This document shows, piece by piece, positions 1 through 5,400 of a stretch of DNA of 5,475 bases. The DNA comes from Treponema sp. UBA6988 (GTDB taxonomy: Bacteria; Spirochaetota; Spirochaetia; Treponematales; Treponemataceae), in contig DJYC01000033.1 of the NCBI GenBank assembly GCA_002448445.1, positions 1 to 5,475 of the forward strand. The letters are read 5' to 3'. The notes beneath the pieces are model-generated. The model was given only the letters and a program-made list of their open reading frames with translations. It was not told where the DNA came from and did no database searches. The position numbers and the translations under genes were made by a program. Numbering within the stretch: the stretch's first letter is position 1; every line of letters begins with the position of its first letter.

Positions 1-24
1 GATACTGTAAATGATACTGTAAAT
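1..24 (+). repeat. Two perfect tandem copies of a 12-bp unit inside the regulator gene
   Basis: The unit GATACTGTAAAT occurs at 1-12 and 13-24 with no mismatch. It is in frame and encodes DTVN twice. Because the window starts on the first base of a unit, more copies may lie upstream. A length change of one unit would keep the reading frame. Confidence 0.85.
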
Positions 25-195
25 TTGATCTTGAAACTTATAAGGGAAAATCCAAGTATTTCGTATGATGAGCTTGCAGAAAAAACCGGGAAGTCGCGGC
101 CAACAGTCAGCAGGAAAATTACTGAGCTAAAGAAGAAGGGTCTTCTTGTGCGCCACGGTGCAGACAAGAACGGCTGGTGGGAAGTGAAGTCCTAA
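1..195 (+). CDS. C-terminal part of a winged helix-turn-helix protein (5' end outside the window)
   Basis: Frame 1 is open from the first base to a TAA at 193-195, giving 64 residues. It starts with two DTVN units. A compact winged helix-turn-helix follows: ISYDELAEKTGKS is the first helix pair, RPTVSRKITELKKKGLL the recognition helix and start of the wing, and RHGADKNGWWEV the wing and end. This arrangement is typical of the tail of AlbA_2/Schlafen-type 'ATP-binding or DNA-binding' regulators, which often carry NDTVNDTV repeats just before the final HTH. The N-terminal domain lies outside the window, so the full family is inferred from the tail. DNA binding is likely, but the target is unknown. 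The gene ends 47 bases before the MATE gene, which appears to have its own promoter. Confidence 0.75.
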   Translation, partial: DTVNDTVNLILKLIRENPSISYDELAEKTGKSRPTVSRKITELKKKGLLVRHGADKNGWWEVKS

Positions 196-204
196 AAAGT
201 TCCG

Positions 205-231
205 TTTACTTTTTTGTTTCTTTTCTATAAT
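205..231 (+). promoter_or_regulatory. Candidate sigma-70-type promoter for the MATE gene
   Basis: A perfect -10 hexamer TATAAT lies at 226-231. The best -35 candidate is TTTACT at 205-210 (4 of 6 matches), with a short 15-base spacer that is T-rich. Transcription would start near 238, leaving only about five bases before the ATG at 243. The -10 match is strong and the -35 is weak. Confidence 0.4.
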
Positions 232-242
232 ATAGCCAAGGT

Positions 243-1664
243 ATGAAAGAAAATTTTGAAGAAAAGTTGACGGAGGGGAGCGTTGCGGCTAGGCTGGTTG
301 CGTTTTCGCTTCCGTTTTTGATGGCAAATTTTTTGCAGACCCTTTACGGCATGGCAGACCTTTTTATTGCGGGGCAGTTCAACGGGGCGGACGTTATAAC
401 TGCGGTTTCCATTGGCAGCCAGATTATGCACATGATTACTGTGATTATTGCGGGGCTTGCGATGGGGACTACGGTTCTTACGGCGCGGGCGGTTGGTGCT
501 GGCAAGGAACGGGACGCCGGTTTGTGCGCTGGAAATTCGCTTCTTGCATTTTTGATTTTTTCTGTTTTTGCCACAGCCATTCTTTTTGTCTTTTGCCCCC
601 AGATTGTAGCTCTTATGCATACCCCTCCAGAGGCGGTTGGGGAGTCTCTTTCCTATCTTGGGATTTGCTTTTTGGGCATTCCTTTTATTTCGCTTTACAA
701 TTCGGTTTCGGCAGTTTTCCGTGGTGCGGGGGATTCAAAGAGGCCTCTTTATTTTGTTGCCGCATCTTGCCTTGTAAACATAATCTTGGACGTATTTTTT
801 ATGGGGCCGCTTGCTCTTGGTTCAAGGGGGGCTGCCCTTGCTACGGTTCTTTCGCAGGCTTTTAGCGCTTTTCTTGCTGCATTTGTGCTTTTTGCCCGTG
901 GGAAACGTGGTGCTTGCGGTGGGGCCGGTGGTGCTGTCGGAGGAGATGGTGCTTGCGTAAGGATTCTGCGGGGCGACTTTAGGATGGATGCAAAGGTTCT
1001 GAAGGCCCTTTTGCAGATTGGGCTTCCGGTTTCTGCCCAGGACGGCTTTATTCAGGTTTCCTTTCTTGTAATAACCATAATTGCAAATTCCAGGGGGCTT
1101 AGCGTTGCTGCTGCGGTTGGAATTGTGGAAAAGATAATCTGCTTCCTCTTCCTTGTTCCTTCCAGCATGCTCAGCGCTATATCCGCTCTTGCCGCCCAGA
1201 ACATGGGGGCTTCTCTTCACGCCAGGGCAAGGCACACTTTGTATGCAGGCATGGCAATTGCTTCTGCCTTTGGGGCTTTGTTTGCGCTTGCATTCCAGTT
1301 TGCATCGGTTCCCTTTGTATCTTTGTTTACGCACGATGCAGAAGTGGTTCAGCTTGGGGGCCAGTATTTGCGCTCCTACGTCTTTGACTGCTTTTTTGCG
1401 GCCTTCCATTTTGCATTCAGCGGTTTTTTCTGCGCTTACGGTTACTCGCTTTTGTCTTTTTTCCACAATACGGTTTCTATTCTGCTTGTCCGCATACCGG
1501 GGGCTTATCTTGCGGCAAAATACTTTCCCGGCACGCTTTACCCAATGGGCTGGGCTCCGGCGATAGGCTCGCTTTTGTCTTCCTTAATATGCCTGGGCTT
1601 TTATCTTTTGCTTAAGCAGAATGGCAAATTTGGCGGTGGTCTGGAAAGGCATGGGGGCAAATGA
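243..1664 (+). CDS. MATE-family multidrug/organic cation efflux pump
   Basis: The 473-residue product is a polytopic inner-membrane protein with about twelve hydrophobic helices. It forms two homologous halves (about residues 15-215 and 250-460), the MATE layout and usual length. Recognisable family features are the N-terminal KLTEGSV segment, ADLFIAGQF in helix 1 (D39 sits where MATE pumps keep a conserved Asp), VFRGAGDSKRPL (158-169) after helix 4, and the second-half QNMGA (319-323). Such pumps export drugs or metabolites using a Na+ or H+ gradient. The substrate and coupling ion cannot be read here. The ATG at 243 is chosen because the conserved LTEG motif follows at once; only AAGG, one base away, resembles a Shine-Dalgarno. 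The loop joining the halves (219-240) is unusually rich in Gly, Ala and Cys. No clear terminator follows the stop. Confidence 0.93.
   Translation: MKENFEEKLTEGSVAARLVAFSLPFLMANFLQTLYGMADLFIAGQFNGADVITAVSIGSQIMHMITVIIAGLAMGTTVLTARAVGAGKERDAGLCAGNSLLAFLIFSVFATAILFVFCPQIVALMHTPPEAVGESLSYLGICFLGIPFISLYNSVSAVFRGAGDSKRPLYFVAASCLVNIILDVFFMGPLALGSRGAALATVLSQAFSAFLAAFVLFARGKRGACGGAGGAVGGDGACVRILRGDFRMDAKVLKALLQIGLPVSAQDGFIQVSFLVITIIANSRGLSVAAAVGIVEKIICFLFLVPSSMLSAISALAAQNMGASLHARARHTLYAGMAIASAFGALFALAFQFASVPFVSLFTHDAEVVQLGGQYLRSYVFDCFFAAFHFAFSGFFCAYGYSLLSFFHNTVSILLVRIPGAYLAAKYFPGTLYPMGWAPAIGSLLSSLICLGFYLLLKQNGKFGGGLERHGGK
909..957 (+). repeat. GGTGCT repeats encoding a Gly/Ala/Cys-rich loop in the MATE pump
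   Basis: The 10-mer GGTGCTTGCG occurs at 909-918 and again at 948-957. The core GGTGCT also occurs at 930-935. The starts are 21 and 18 bases apart, so all are in frame and encode Gly-Ala. The stretch gives residues 223-238 of the pump, in the cytoplasmic loop between the two halves. Confidence 0.6.
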
Positions 1665-1682
1665 ACCTACGCCGGATTGGAA

Positions 1683-1771
1683 GGGCCCGCCGCAGGCGGG
1701 TTGCGCGAGCAATGGAGCGGGTTGGGCCCCGCGGAACCCTGGAAAGCCGGTTCTGCAAAGGCATGGCTTCC
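1683..1771. repeat. GC-rich cluster of inverted repeats between the MATE and xer genes (candidate dispersed repeat element)
   Basis: By hand count 67 of the 100 bases at 1681-1780 are G or C, against about 40% in the rest of the gap. CCCGCC (1686-1691) and GGCGGG (1695-1700) form a perfect 6-bp stem with a GCA loop. TTGC (1701-1704) and GCAA (1709-1712) follow directly, closed by GCGA, a GNRA-type tetraloop. GCGGG (1717-1721) pairs with CCCGC (1728-1732). GGGCCC occurs at both 1683 and 1724. GGAAAGCC (1741-1748) pairs with GGCTTCC (1765-1771) with one bulged A. No U-tract follows, so this is not a standard terminator. Open frames cross it on both strands, but none has a start supported by a ribosome binding site. 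A repeat of the REP/MITE kind is an inference. Confidence 0.5.
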
Positions 1772-1873
1772 CGGTTTTAGCCTTAAGACGTATGGGGAAG
1801 TTGGAATTTGCGTCCAGAAAAATAGAAGAATCCGTATTTGCTTTATCCCCTCTTTTTCCGAAAATAACATGGT

Positions 1874-1879
1874 AGGAGG
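1874..1879 (+). promoter_or_regulatory. Strong ribosome binding site fixing the start of the xer gene
   Basis: AGGAGG is a full Shine-Dalgarno core. Eight bases separate it from the ATG at 1888, which decides this start over internal candidates. No convincing -35/-10 pair was found in the AT-rich stretch before it. Confidence 0.85.
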
Positions 1880-1887
1880 CAAAGATA

Positions 1888-2832
1888 ATGCTCACTGTTT
1901 CCAGCAATTCCCCTGTTTCTATAGAAGAATGCTGCGCTGAATACCTTTTGTACATAAAATCTGTCCGCGGACTTTCAGAAAATACCGTAAAAGGCTACGG
2001 AGAAGACTTTAAGCACCTTATGCAAATCCTTACCCCACAAAAGCCGCTAAAAGACCTCACTTTGGAAGACTTGCGGGGCTGCGTTGGCTCTCTTAGCCGC
2101 AGAAAATACGGAACTGTCTCCATAAACCGTTTTATTGCAGCCGTGCGCGGATTATTTGCCTATTGCAAGAAATTTGGTTATATTAAAAGTAATGTCTCTC
2201 TTGAGCTAAAGACGCTAAAGGCACCCAAGCACTTGCCAAGGTTCATGACGGCTACGGAAGTGGACGCTTTGTGCATTGAGCCGGAAAAAGAGCCGCTTTT
2301 GTGGCAAAGCAGGGACAGGGCCTTGTTCGAGATGCTTTATTCATCGGGTTGCCGTGTGGGGGAACTTGCAAACCTTAAGTTTGGGGATTTTTCCCCGGAT
2401 TTTAAGACGGCGGTTGTTACCGGTAAGGGCAAAAAAGACAGGCGCGTCTATTTTGAAAAGGACGCTGTTTCTTCTTTGCTTGCATACCTTGCAGAAAGGA
2501 AGAGCCGCTTTCCTGAGAGGGAAAAGAACGGTGGCAGTCCGGTAGAGGAAGTGTTCTTGAACCAAAAGGGAACCCCCTTGAGCGAACACGGTATTTGGTA
2601 TATCGTAAGCAGATATTCGGGTGTGGAAGGAACCAACAGGCACGTCTCTCCGCATGCCTTCCGCCATACCTTTGCCACAGCCATGCTTGCGGCGGGGGCA
2701 GACATTCGTGCAGTGCAGGAGATGTTGGGGCATTCGAGCATAAGCACAACCCAGCGCTACACCCACGTGACTACGGAGAGGCTAAAGGAAGTTTACAAAC
2801 AGGCCTTCCCCCATTCGGGAAAGCAGGACTAA
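1888..2832 (+). CDS. xerC: XerC/CodV-like tyrosine site-specific recombinase
   Basis: The 314-residue product matches the usual Xer length of about 300. Residues 12-105 form the N-terminal SAM-like core-binding domain (EYLLYIKSVRGLSENTVKGY). Residues 115-310 form the catalytic domain. All six catalytic residues are visible: R156 (SSGCRVGEL), K180 (TGKGKKDR), H256 and R259 (SPHAFRHTFA), H282 (LGHSSI), and the nucleophile Y291 (RYTHV). The enzyme is cytoplasmic. By family it cuts and rejoins DNA via a 3'-phosphotyrosyl link, normally resolving chromosome dimers at dif with a partner Xer. XerC is preferred over XerD because the gene sits directly before hslVU, as codV does in Bacillus; sequence alone does not settle it. 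It ends 19 bases before hslV, suggesting an operon. A mobile-element integrase is less likely given the housekeeping context and short length. Confidence 0.92.
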   Translation: MLTVSSNSPVSIEECCAEYLLYIKSVRGLSENTVKGYGEDFKHLMQILTPQKPLKDLTLEDLRGCVGSLSRRKYGTVSINRFIAAVRGLFAYCKKFGYIKSNVSLELKTLKAPKHLPRFMTATEVDALCIEPEKEPLLWQSRDRALFEMLYSSGCRVGELANLKFGDFSPDFKTAVVTGKGKKDRRVYFEKDAVSSLLAYLAERKSRFPEREKNGGSPVEEVFLNQKGTPLSEHGIWYIVSRYSGVEGTNRHVSPHAFRHTFATAMLAAGADIRAVQEMLGHSSISTTQRYTHVTTERLKEVYKQAFPHSGKQD

Positions 2833-2851
2833 AATTATACTAGGAGTTCTT

Positions 2852-3397
2852 ATGTCAGAAGAAAATAAAATAAGGAGCACGACGGTTCTTGCAGTAAAGA
2901 GAAACGGAAGGGTTGCAATGGCAGGAGACGGCCAGGTAACAGCCGGAAATACCGTTGTAAAGGGCAATGCACGCAAGGTGCGCAAAATCTACGGAGACAA
3001 GGTGCTTACAGGCTTTGCTGGTTCTGTTGCAGACGCATTCACGCTCTTTGACAAATTTGAAGACAAGCTAAAGGAGTTCAACGGAGACCTTTCCCGTTCA
3101 GCGGTGGAACTTGCCAAGCTTTGGCGCACGGAACGCTACATGAGTAAGCTTGAGGCAATGCTTTTGGTAGCAGACAAGAACAAGATTCTGCTCATCTCCG
3201 GGGACGGAAACGTAATAGAACCGGAAAACGATGCCATAGCAATCGGTTCTGGCGGAAACTATGCCTATGCCGCAGCCCTTGCCTACATGGAAAACCCGGC
3301 CATGGGTGCAAAGGAAATTGCGGAAAAATCGCTTAAAATAGCAGGGCAAATCTGCATCTATACAAACGACAATGTGGTAGTTGAAGAGCTACAGTAA
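2852..3397 (+). CDS. hslV: HslV, peptidase subunit of the ATP-dependent HslVU protease
   Basis: The 181-residue product is an Ntn-hydrolase of the bacterial proteasome-like HslV (ClpQ) family. Two stacked hexamers form the cytoplasmic peptidase chamber, capped by HslU. The sequence follows HslV throughout: TTVLAVKRNGRVAMAGDG, GNTVVKGNARKVRK, GFAGSVADAFTLFDKFE, LAKLWRTERYMSKLEAML, AIGSGGNYAYAAA and ICIYTNDNVVVEEL. By alignment the catalytic nucleophile is T10, freed by removal of a nine-residue leader (MSEENKIRS). D26 and K42 correspond to D17 and K33 of the mature E. coli enzyme. AGGAG at 2842-2846, five bases before the ATG, supports the start. It lies 19 bases after xerC and 25 before hslU, consistent with one transcript. 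B. subtilis CodW, a homologue in the same gene order, uses an N-terminal serine; here threonine is expected. Confidence 0.97.
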   Translation: MSEENKIRSTTVLAVKRNGRVAMAGDGQVTAGNTVVKGNARKVRKIYGDKVLTGFAGSVADAFTLFDKFEDKLKEFNGDLSRSAVELAKLWRTERYMSKLEAMLLVADKNKILLISGDGNVIEPENDAIAIGSGGNYAYAAALAYMENPAMGAKEIAEKSLKIAGQICIYTNDNVVVEELQ

Positions 3398-3411
3398 ACA
3401 GGAAAATAATC

Positions 3412-3418
3412 AGGAAAG
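3412..3418 (+). promoter_or_regulatory. Ribosome binding site deciding the hslU start
   Basis: AGGAAAG, with its AGGA core at 3412-3415, ends the right distance before the ATG at 3423 (seven bases after AGGA). It supports this ATG over the in-frame TTG at 3381. That TTG lies inside the end of hslV and would add 14 polar residues with no family support. Confidence 0.75.
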
Positions 3419-3422
3419 CAAT

Positions 3423-5024
3423 ATGGAAGAAAGCATTACCCCCCAGACTAATAGTACACAAGGTGTTGCACCAAGTGTTGCACCAAGTGGTGCACCAGGC
3501 GAAAATCCAGCCGCAAAGGGAATCCCGGACGGGCTCACCCCGGCACAGATTGTAAGCCGCCTGGACAGCTACATCATAGGCCAGAACAAGGCCAAGCGCT
3601 TTGTAGCAGTTGCACTCAGGAACCGCCAGCGCAGAATCAAGCTTCCGGAAGAAATCCGCGAAGAGGTAGCCCCCAAGAACATCCTCATGATGGGGCCAAC
3701 CGGCGTTGGAAAGACGGAGATAGCACGCCGCCTTGCAAAGCTTTGTGGGGCACCATTCCTTAAAGTGGAAGCCACAAAGTACACGGAAGTAGGCTATGTT
3801 GGGCGCGACGTAGAAAGCATGGTGCGCGACCTGATGGCTGTTGGCTACAACATGGTAAAGGCAGAAACCCAGGAAAAGCTCCGCGAAAAGGCAGTCCCCA
3901 TGGTGGAAGAATCACTCTTGGATTTGCTTTTGCCCGGAAGCTCCACAAAAAAGGCAAAGAAAGAAGCAAAAAAGCCAAGCGTCCATATTTCTGGCAACAT
4001 TTTCGGAAGCGACGCCCCTGTACAGGGAAGCCTTATCCGCATAGACATGCCAAAATCCGCAGAGGCAGAAGAGGAAGAGACTTTTGAGGCGGCTGCCCAG
4101 GAAGAAAGCCCAAAAGAGACCCCGGAAGAAAGCAAGGGCATGAGCGAAACCCGCGAAAAATTCCGTGCCATGCTCCGCGAAGGAAAGCTGGAAGACCGCA
4201 TGGTGGACATAACCGTGCACCAGCAGCCAAGGTTCGGCATGGAAATGCTAAGCGGTGGAAACCCTGCCGACTTTGAAGAAGGAATTGTGGGGCTGCAGGA
4301 AATGTTCTCCGGCGGAAAAAGCCGCGTAAAGAACGTAACTGTACGCGAGGCACGCAACATCCTAATGGCGCAGACCCTAGACCGCATAACGGACAGCGAC
4401 AAGGTTGCGGACGAGGCAAAAATGCGCGTTGAGCAGAGCGGTATCATCTTCATAGACGAAATAGACAAAATTGCAACCAAGGGCGGTGAAGGTTCAAGGC
4501 AGGACGTTAGCCGTGAAGGCGTACAGCGCGACATCCTCCCAATCGTAGAAGGCAGTGACGTAAACACAAAATGGGGCGTGGTAAACACAACTCACATACT
4601 CTTCATTGGAGCAGGTGCCTTTAGCGTGGCAGCCCCCAGCGACCTAATCCCTGAACTCCAGGGCCGCTTCCCACTCCGCGTAGAACTTGAGGCCCTCAAA
4701 AAAGAAGACTTCAAGCGAATCCTCACAGAGCCAAAGAACGCACTCGTAAAGCAGTACGAGGCACTTCTTGCAACGGAAGGCGTTACCCTAAAGTTTACGG
4801 AAGAGGCAATTGACCGCATGGCCTTTATTGCAGAAGACGTAAATTCCCGCGCAGAAAACATTGGTGCCCGCCGCCTGCACACGATTATGGAAACCGTCCT
4901 GGAAGACCTTAGCTTTGACGCAGACCAGCACAATGGCGAAACCATAACCGTTGACCGCGCATGGGTTGACGAGCGCCTAAAAGACGTTGTAAAAGACCAG
5001 AACCTGGAGCGTTACATCCTCTAG
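3423..5024 (+). CDS. hslU: HslU, AAA+ ATPase/unfoldase subunit of the HslVU protease
   Basis: The 533-residue product is a Clp/Hsp100-class unfoldase. Its hexamer binds HslV, unfolds substrates with ATP and threads them into the chamber. After a low-complexity extension (1-37), the conserved protein starts at LTPAQIVSRLD. Visible motifs are Walker A GPTGVGKT (91-98), pore loop GYVG (124-127), an intermediate domain around 130-330, Walker B IIFIDEID (341-348), DVSREGVQRDILPIVEG (361-377), ELQGRFPLRVEL (411-422) with a candidate arginine finger, and sensor-2 GARR (481-484). The C-terminus RYIL matches the family tail that docks into HslV. The protein is about 90 residues longer than the 443-residue E. 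coli form: roughly 35 at the N-terminus and about 54 in the I domain, where a Lys-rich patch (176-184) precedes a Glu-rich one (212-238). The ATG at 3423 is chosen on its ribosome binding site. Confidence 0.97.
   Translation: MEESITPQTNSTQGVAPSVAPSGAPGENPAAKGIPDGLTPAQIVSRLDSYIIGQNKAKRFVAVALRNRQRRIKLPEEIREEVAPKNILMMGPTGVGKTEIARRLAKLCGAPFLKVEATKYTEVGYVGRDVESMVRDLMAVGYNMVKAETQEKLREKAVPMVEESLLDLLLPGSSTKKAKKEAKKPSVHISGNIFGSDAPVQGSLIRIDMPKSAEAEEEETFEAAAQEESPKETPEESKGMSETREKFRAMLREGKLEDRMVDITVHQQPRFGMEMLSGGNPADFEEGIVGLQEMFSGGKSRVKNVTVREARNILMAQTLDRITDSDKVADEAKMRVEQSGIIFIDEIDKIATKGGEGSRQDVSREGVQRDILPIVEGSDVNTKWGVVNTTHILFIGAGAFSVAAPSDLIPELQGRFPLRVELEALKKEDFKRILTEPKNALVKQYEALLATEGVTLKFTEEAIDRMAFIAEDVNSRAENIGARRLHTIMETVLEDLSFDADQHNGETITVDRAWVDERLKDVVKDQNLERYIL
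3463..3498 (+). repeat. Three tandem 12-bp units in the 5' end of hslU
   Basis: GTGTTGCACCAA occurs at 3463-3474 and 3475-3486. A third copy with two differences (GTGGTGCACCAG) lies at 3487-3498. The units are in frame and encode VAPS, VAPS and GAPG within the run GVAPSVAPSGAPG. They sit in the N-terminal extension, outside the conserved HslU fold, so copy number could vary without harming the enzyme. Confidence 0.85.
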
Positions 5025-5164
5025 CTTTCTTCTCTGGAGCATACTTCTTGGTAAAACTGCCTGCAATACTTGCAGGAGGTCCCTTGTTACGGGCTTTCCG
5101 GGGCTTTAATTCGGTAACAATTAGCGCCAAGGAGGGCGCGTCATTTGTTAGCATAAAACGCTAG
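5025..5164. other. Segment after hslU open on both strands and rich in inverted repeats; candidate dispersed repeat or gene remnant
   Basis: On the + strand a frame offset from hslU is open to the TAG at 5162-5164 and reads GAYFLVKLPAILAGG, then GPLLRAFRGFNSVTIS. It has no start codon or ribosome binding site of its own. On the - strand an ATG at 5154-5152 opens a basic peptide, MLTNDAPSLALIVTELKPRK onward. It runs antisense into the end of hslU, stops at 4909, and also lacks a ribosome binding site. The DNA holds a perfect 7-bp hairpin, CCTGCAA (5060-5066) with TTGCAGG (5070-5076). A two-part stem follows: TAACAA (5115-5120) with TTGTTA (5145-5150), enclosing GCGCC (5124-5128) with GGCGC (5135-5139). 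GGGCTTT is repeated at 5091 and 5101. No function can be assigned on either strand. Confidence 0.35.
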
Positions 5165-5187
5165 GCAAGTTTTTGCAAAAAACTTGC
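5165..5187. repeat. Perfect 10-bp inverted repeat with a 3-base loop
   Basis: GCAAGTTTTT (5165-5174) is the exact reverse complement of AAAAACTTGC (5178-5187), with loop GCA. No T-tract follows, so it is not a clear intrinsic terminator for hslU, although it lies 140 bases after that stop. Its right arm can also pair with GCAAG at 5225-5229. Confidence 0.8.
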
Positions 5188-5221
5188 GTGGAGAAAATTA
5201 CATGGACGTAATTTTCTCCAC
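5188..5221. repeat. Perfect 14-bp inverted repeat with a 6-base loop
   Basis: GTGGAGAAAATTAC (5188-5201) is the exact reverse complement of GTAATTTTCTCCAC (5208-5221), with loop ATGGAC. It starts on the base after the preceding hairpin ends, so the two stems could stack end to end. It could act as an RNA structure, a protein-binding dyad or a mobile-repeat terminus; the sequence does not say which. Confidence 0.85.
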
Positions 5222-5265
5222 ATTGCAAGCCCCTCCAATCCCGGCTAGGCTCCATTTGTAGTAGT

Positions 5266-5361
5266 ATGGAAGCAATAGGAAATCAGTTTTTGGCGCAACG
5301 TAAGGCAAGTGCAGTTTTAAAACAATTGTTAATCAAAAAATATGATAAGAAAGCTCTGTAA
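5266..5361 (+). CDS. Possible 31-residue basic peptide, not recognised
   Basis: The frame reads MEAIGNQFLAQRKA, then SAVLKQLLIKKYDKKAL, and stops at a TAA (5359-5361). It has six Lys and one Arg against one Glu and one Asp. It looks helical, with leucines spaced through the second half, and is more protein-like than a random short frame. There is no Shine-Dalgarno before the ATG. The ATG lies in the right arm of a small stem, GCTCCAT (5249-5255) with ATGGAAGC (5266-5273, one bulged A). It could be a true small protein, the start of a decayed gene, or chance. The frame does not continue past the stop in any form I can follow. Confidence 0.25.
   Translation: MEAIGNQFLAQRKASAVLKQLLIKKYDKKAL
5314..5330. 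repeat. Two overlapping 10-bp palindromes
   Basis: GTTTTAAAAC (5314-5323) and AACAATTGTT (5321-5330) are each perfectly self-complementary and share three bases. They could be a protein-binding dyad, but AT-rich palindromes of this size also arise by chance. Confidence 0.4.
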
Positions 5362-5400
5362 TGTAGGCTCACACTGGAACAAGTGTTGAAAAGTGGGGTT

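Noticed and set aside
822..1466. Long antisense open frame across the MATE gene
   Set aside because: The sense frame is a clear MATE protein. The antisense product has no recognisable domain and a composition expected of a mirrored membrane-protein gene.
1865..1870. TAACAT as a -10 box for xerC
   Set aside because: The predicted start would fall inside the ribosome binding site, and the -35 candidates are poor.
1621..1875. Short + strand frames through the GC-rich gap before xer
   Set aside because: They overlap the MATE 3' end, have no ribosome binding site, and cross the inverted repeats. The repeat explanation fits better.
2836..2841. TATACT as a -10 box for hslV
   Set aside because: Transcription would begin after the hslV ribosome binding site, and no -35 lies at the right distance.
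3381..3422. TTG start for HslU inside the end of hslV, adding 14 residues
   Set aside because: The added residues are polar and unlike the family, and the ATG at 3423 has a well-placed AGGA core.
3845..4588. 247-codon antisense open frame across hslU
   Set aside because: It is Ser/Leu/Phe-rich, as expected from antisense reading of Glu/Lys/Ala-rich codons. It has no domain, and the sense strand is HslU.
5165..5221. Intrinsic terminator of hslU
   Set aside because: The stems are strong, but no run of Ts follows either of them on the + strand, so rho-independent termination is not supported.
5341..5346. TATGAT as a -10 box for a downstream gene
   Set aside because: No acceptable -35 was found 15-19 bases upstream, and no downstream gene is visible in the window.
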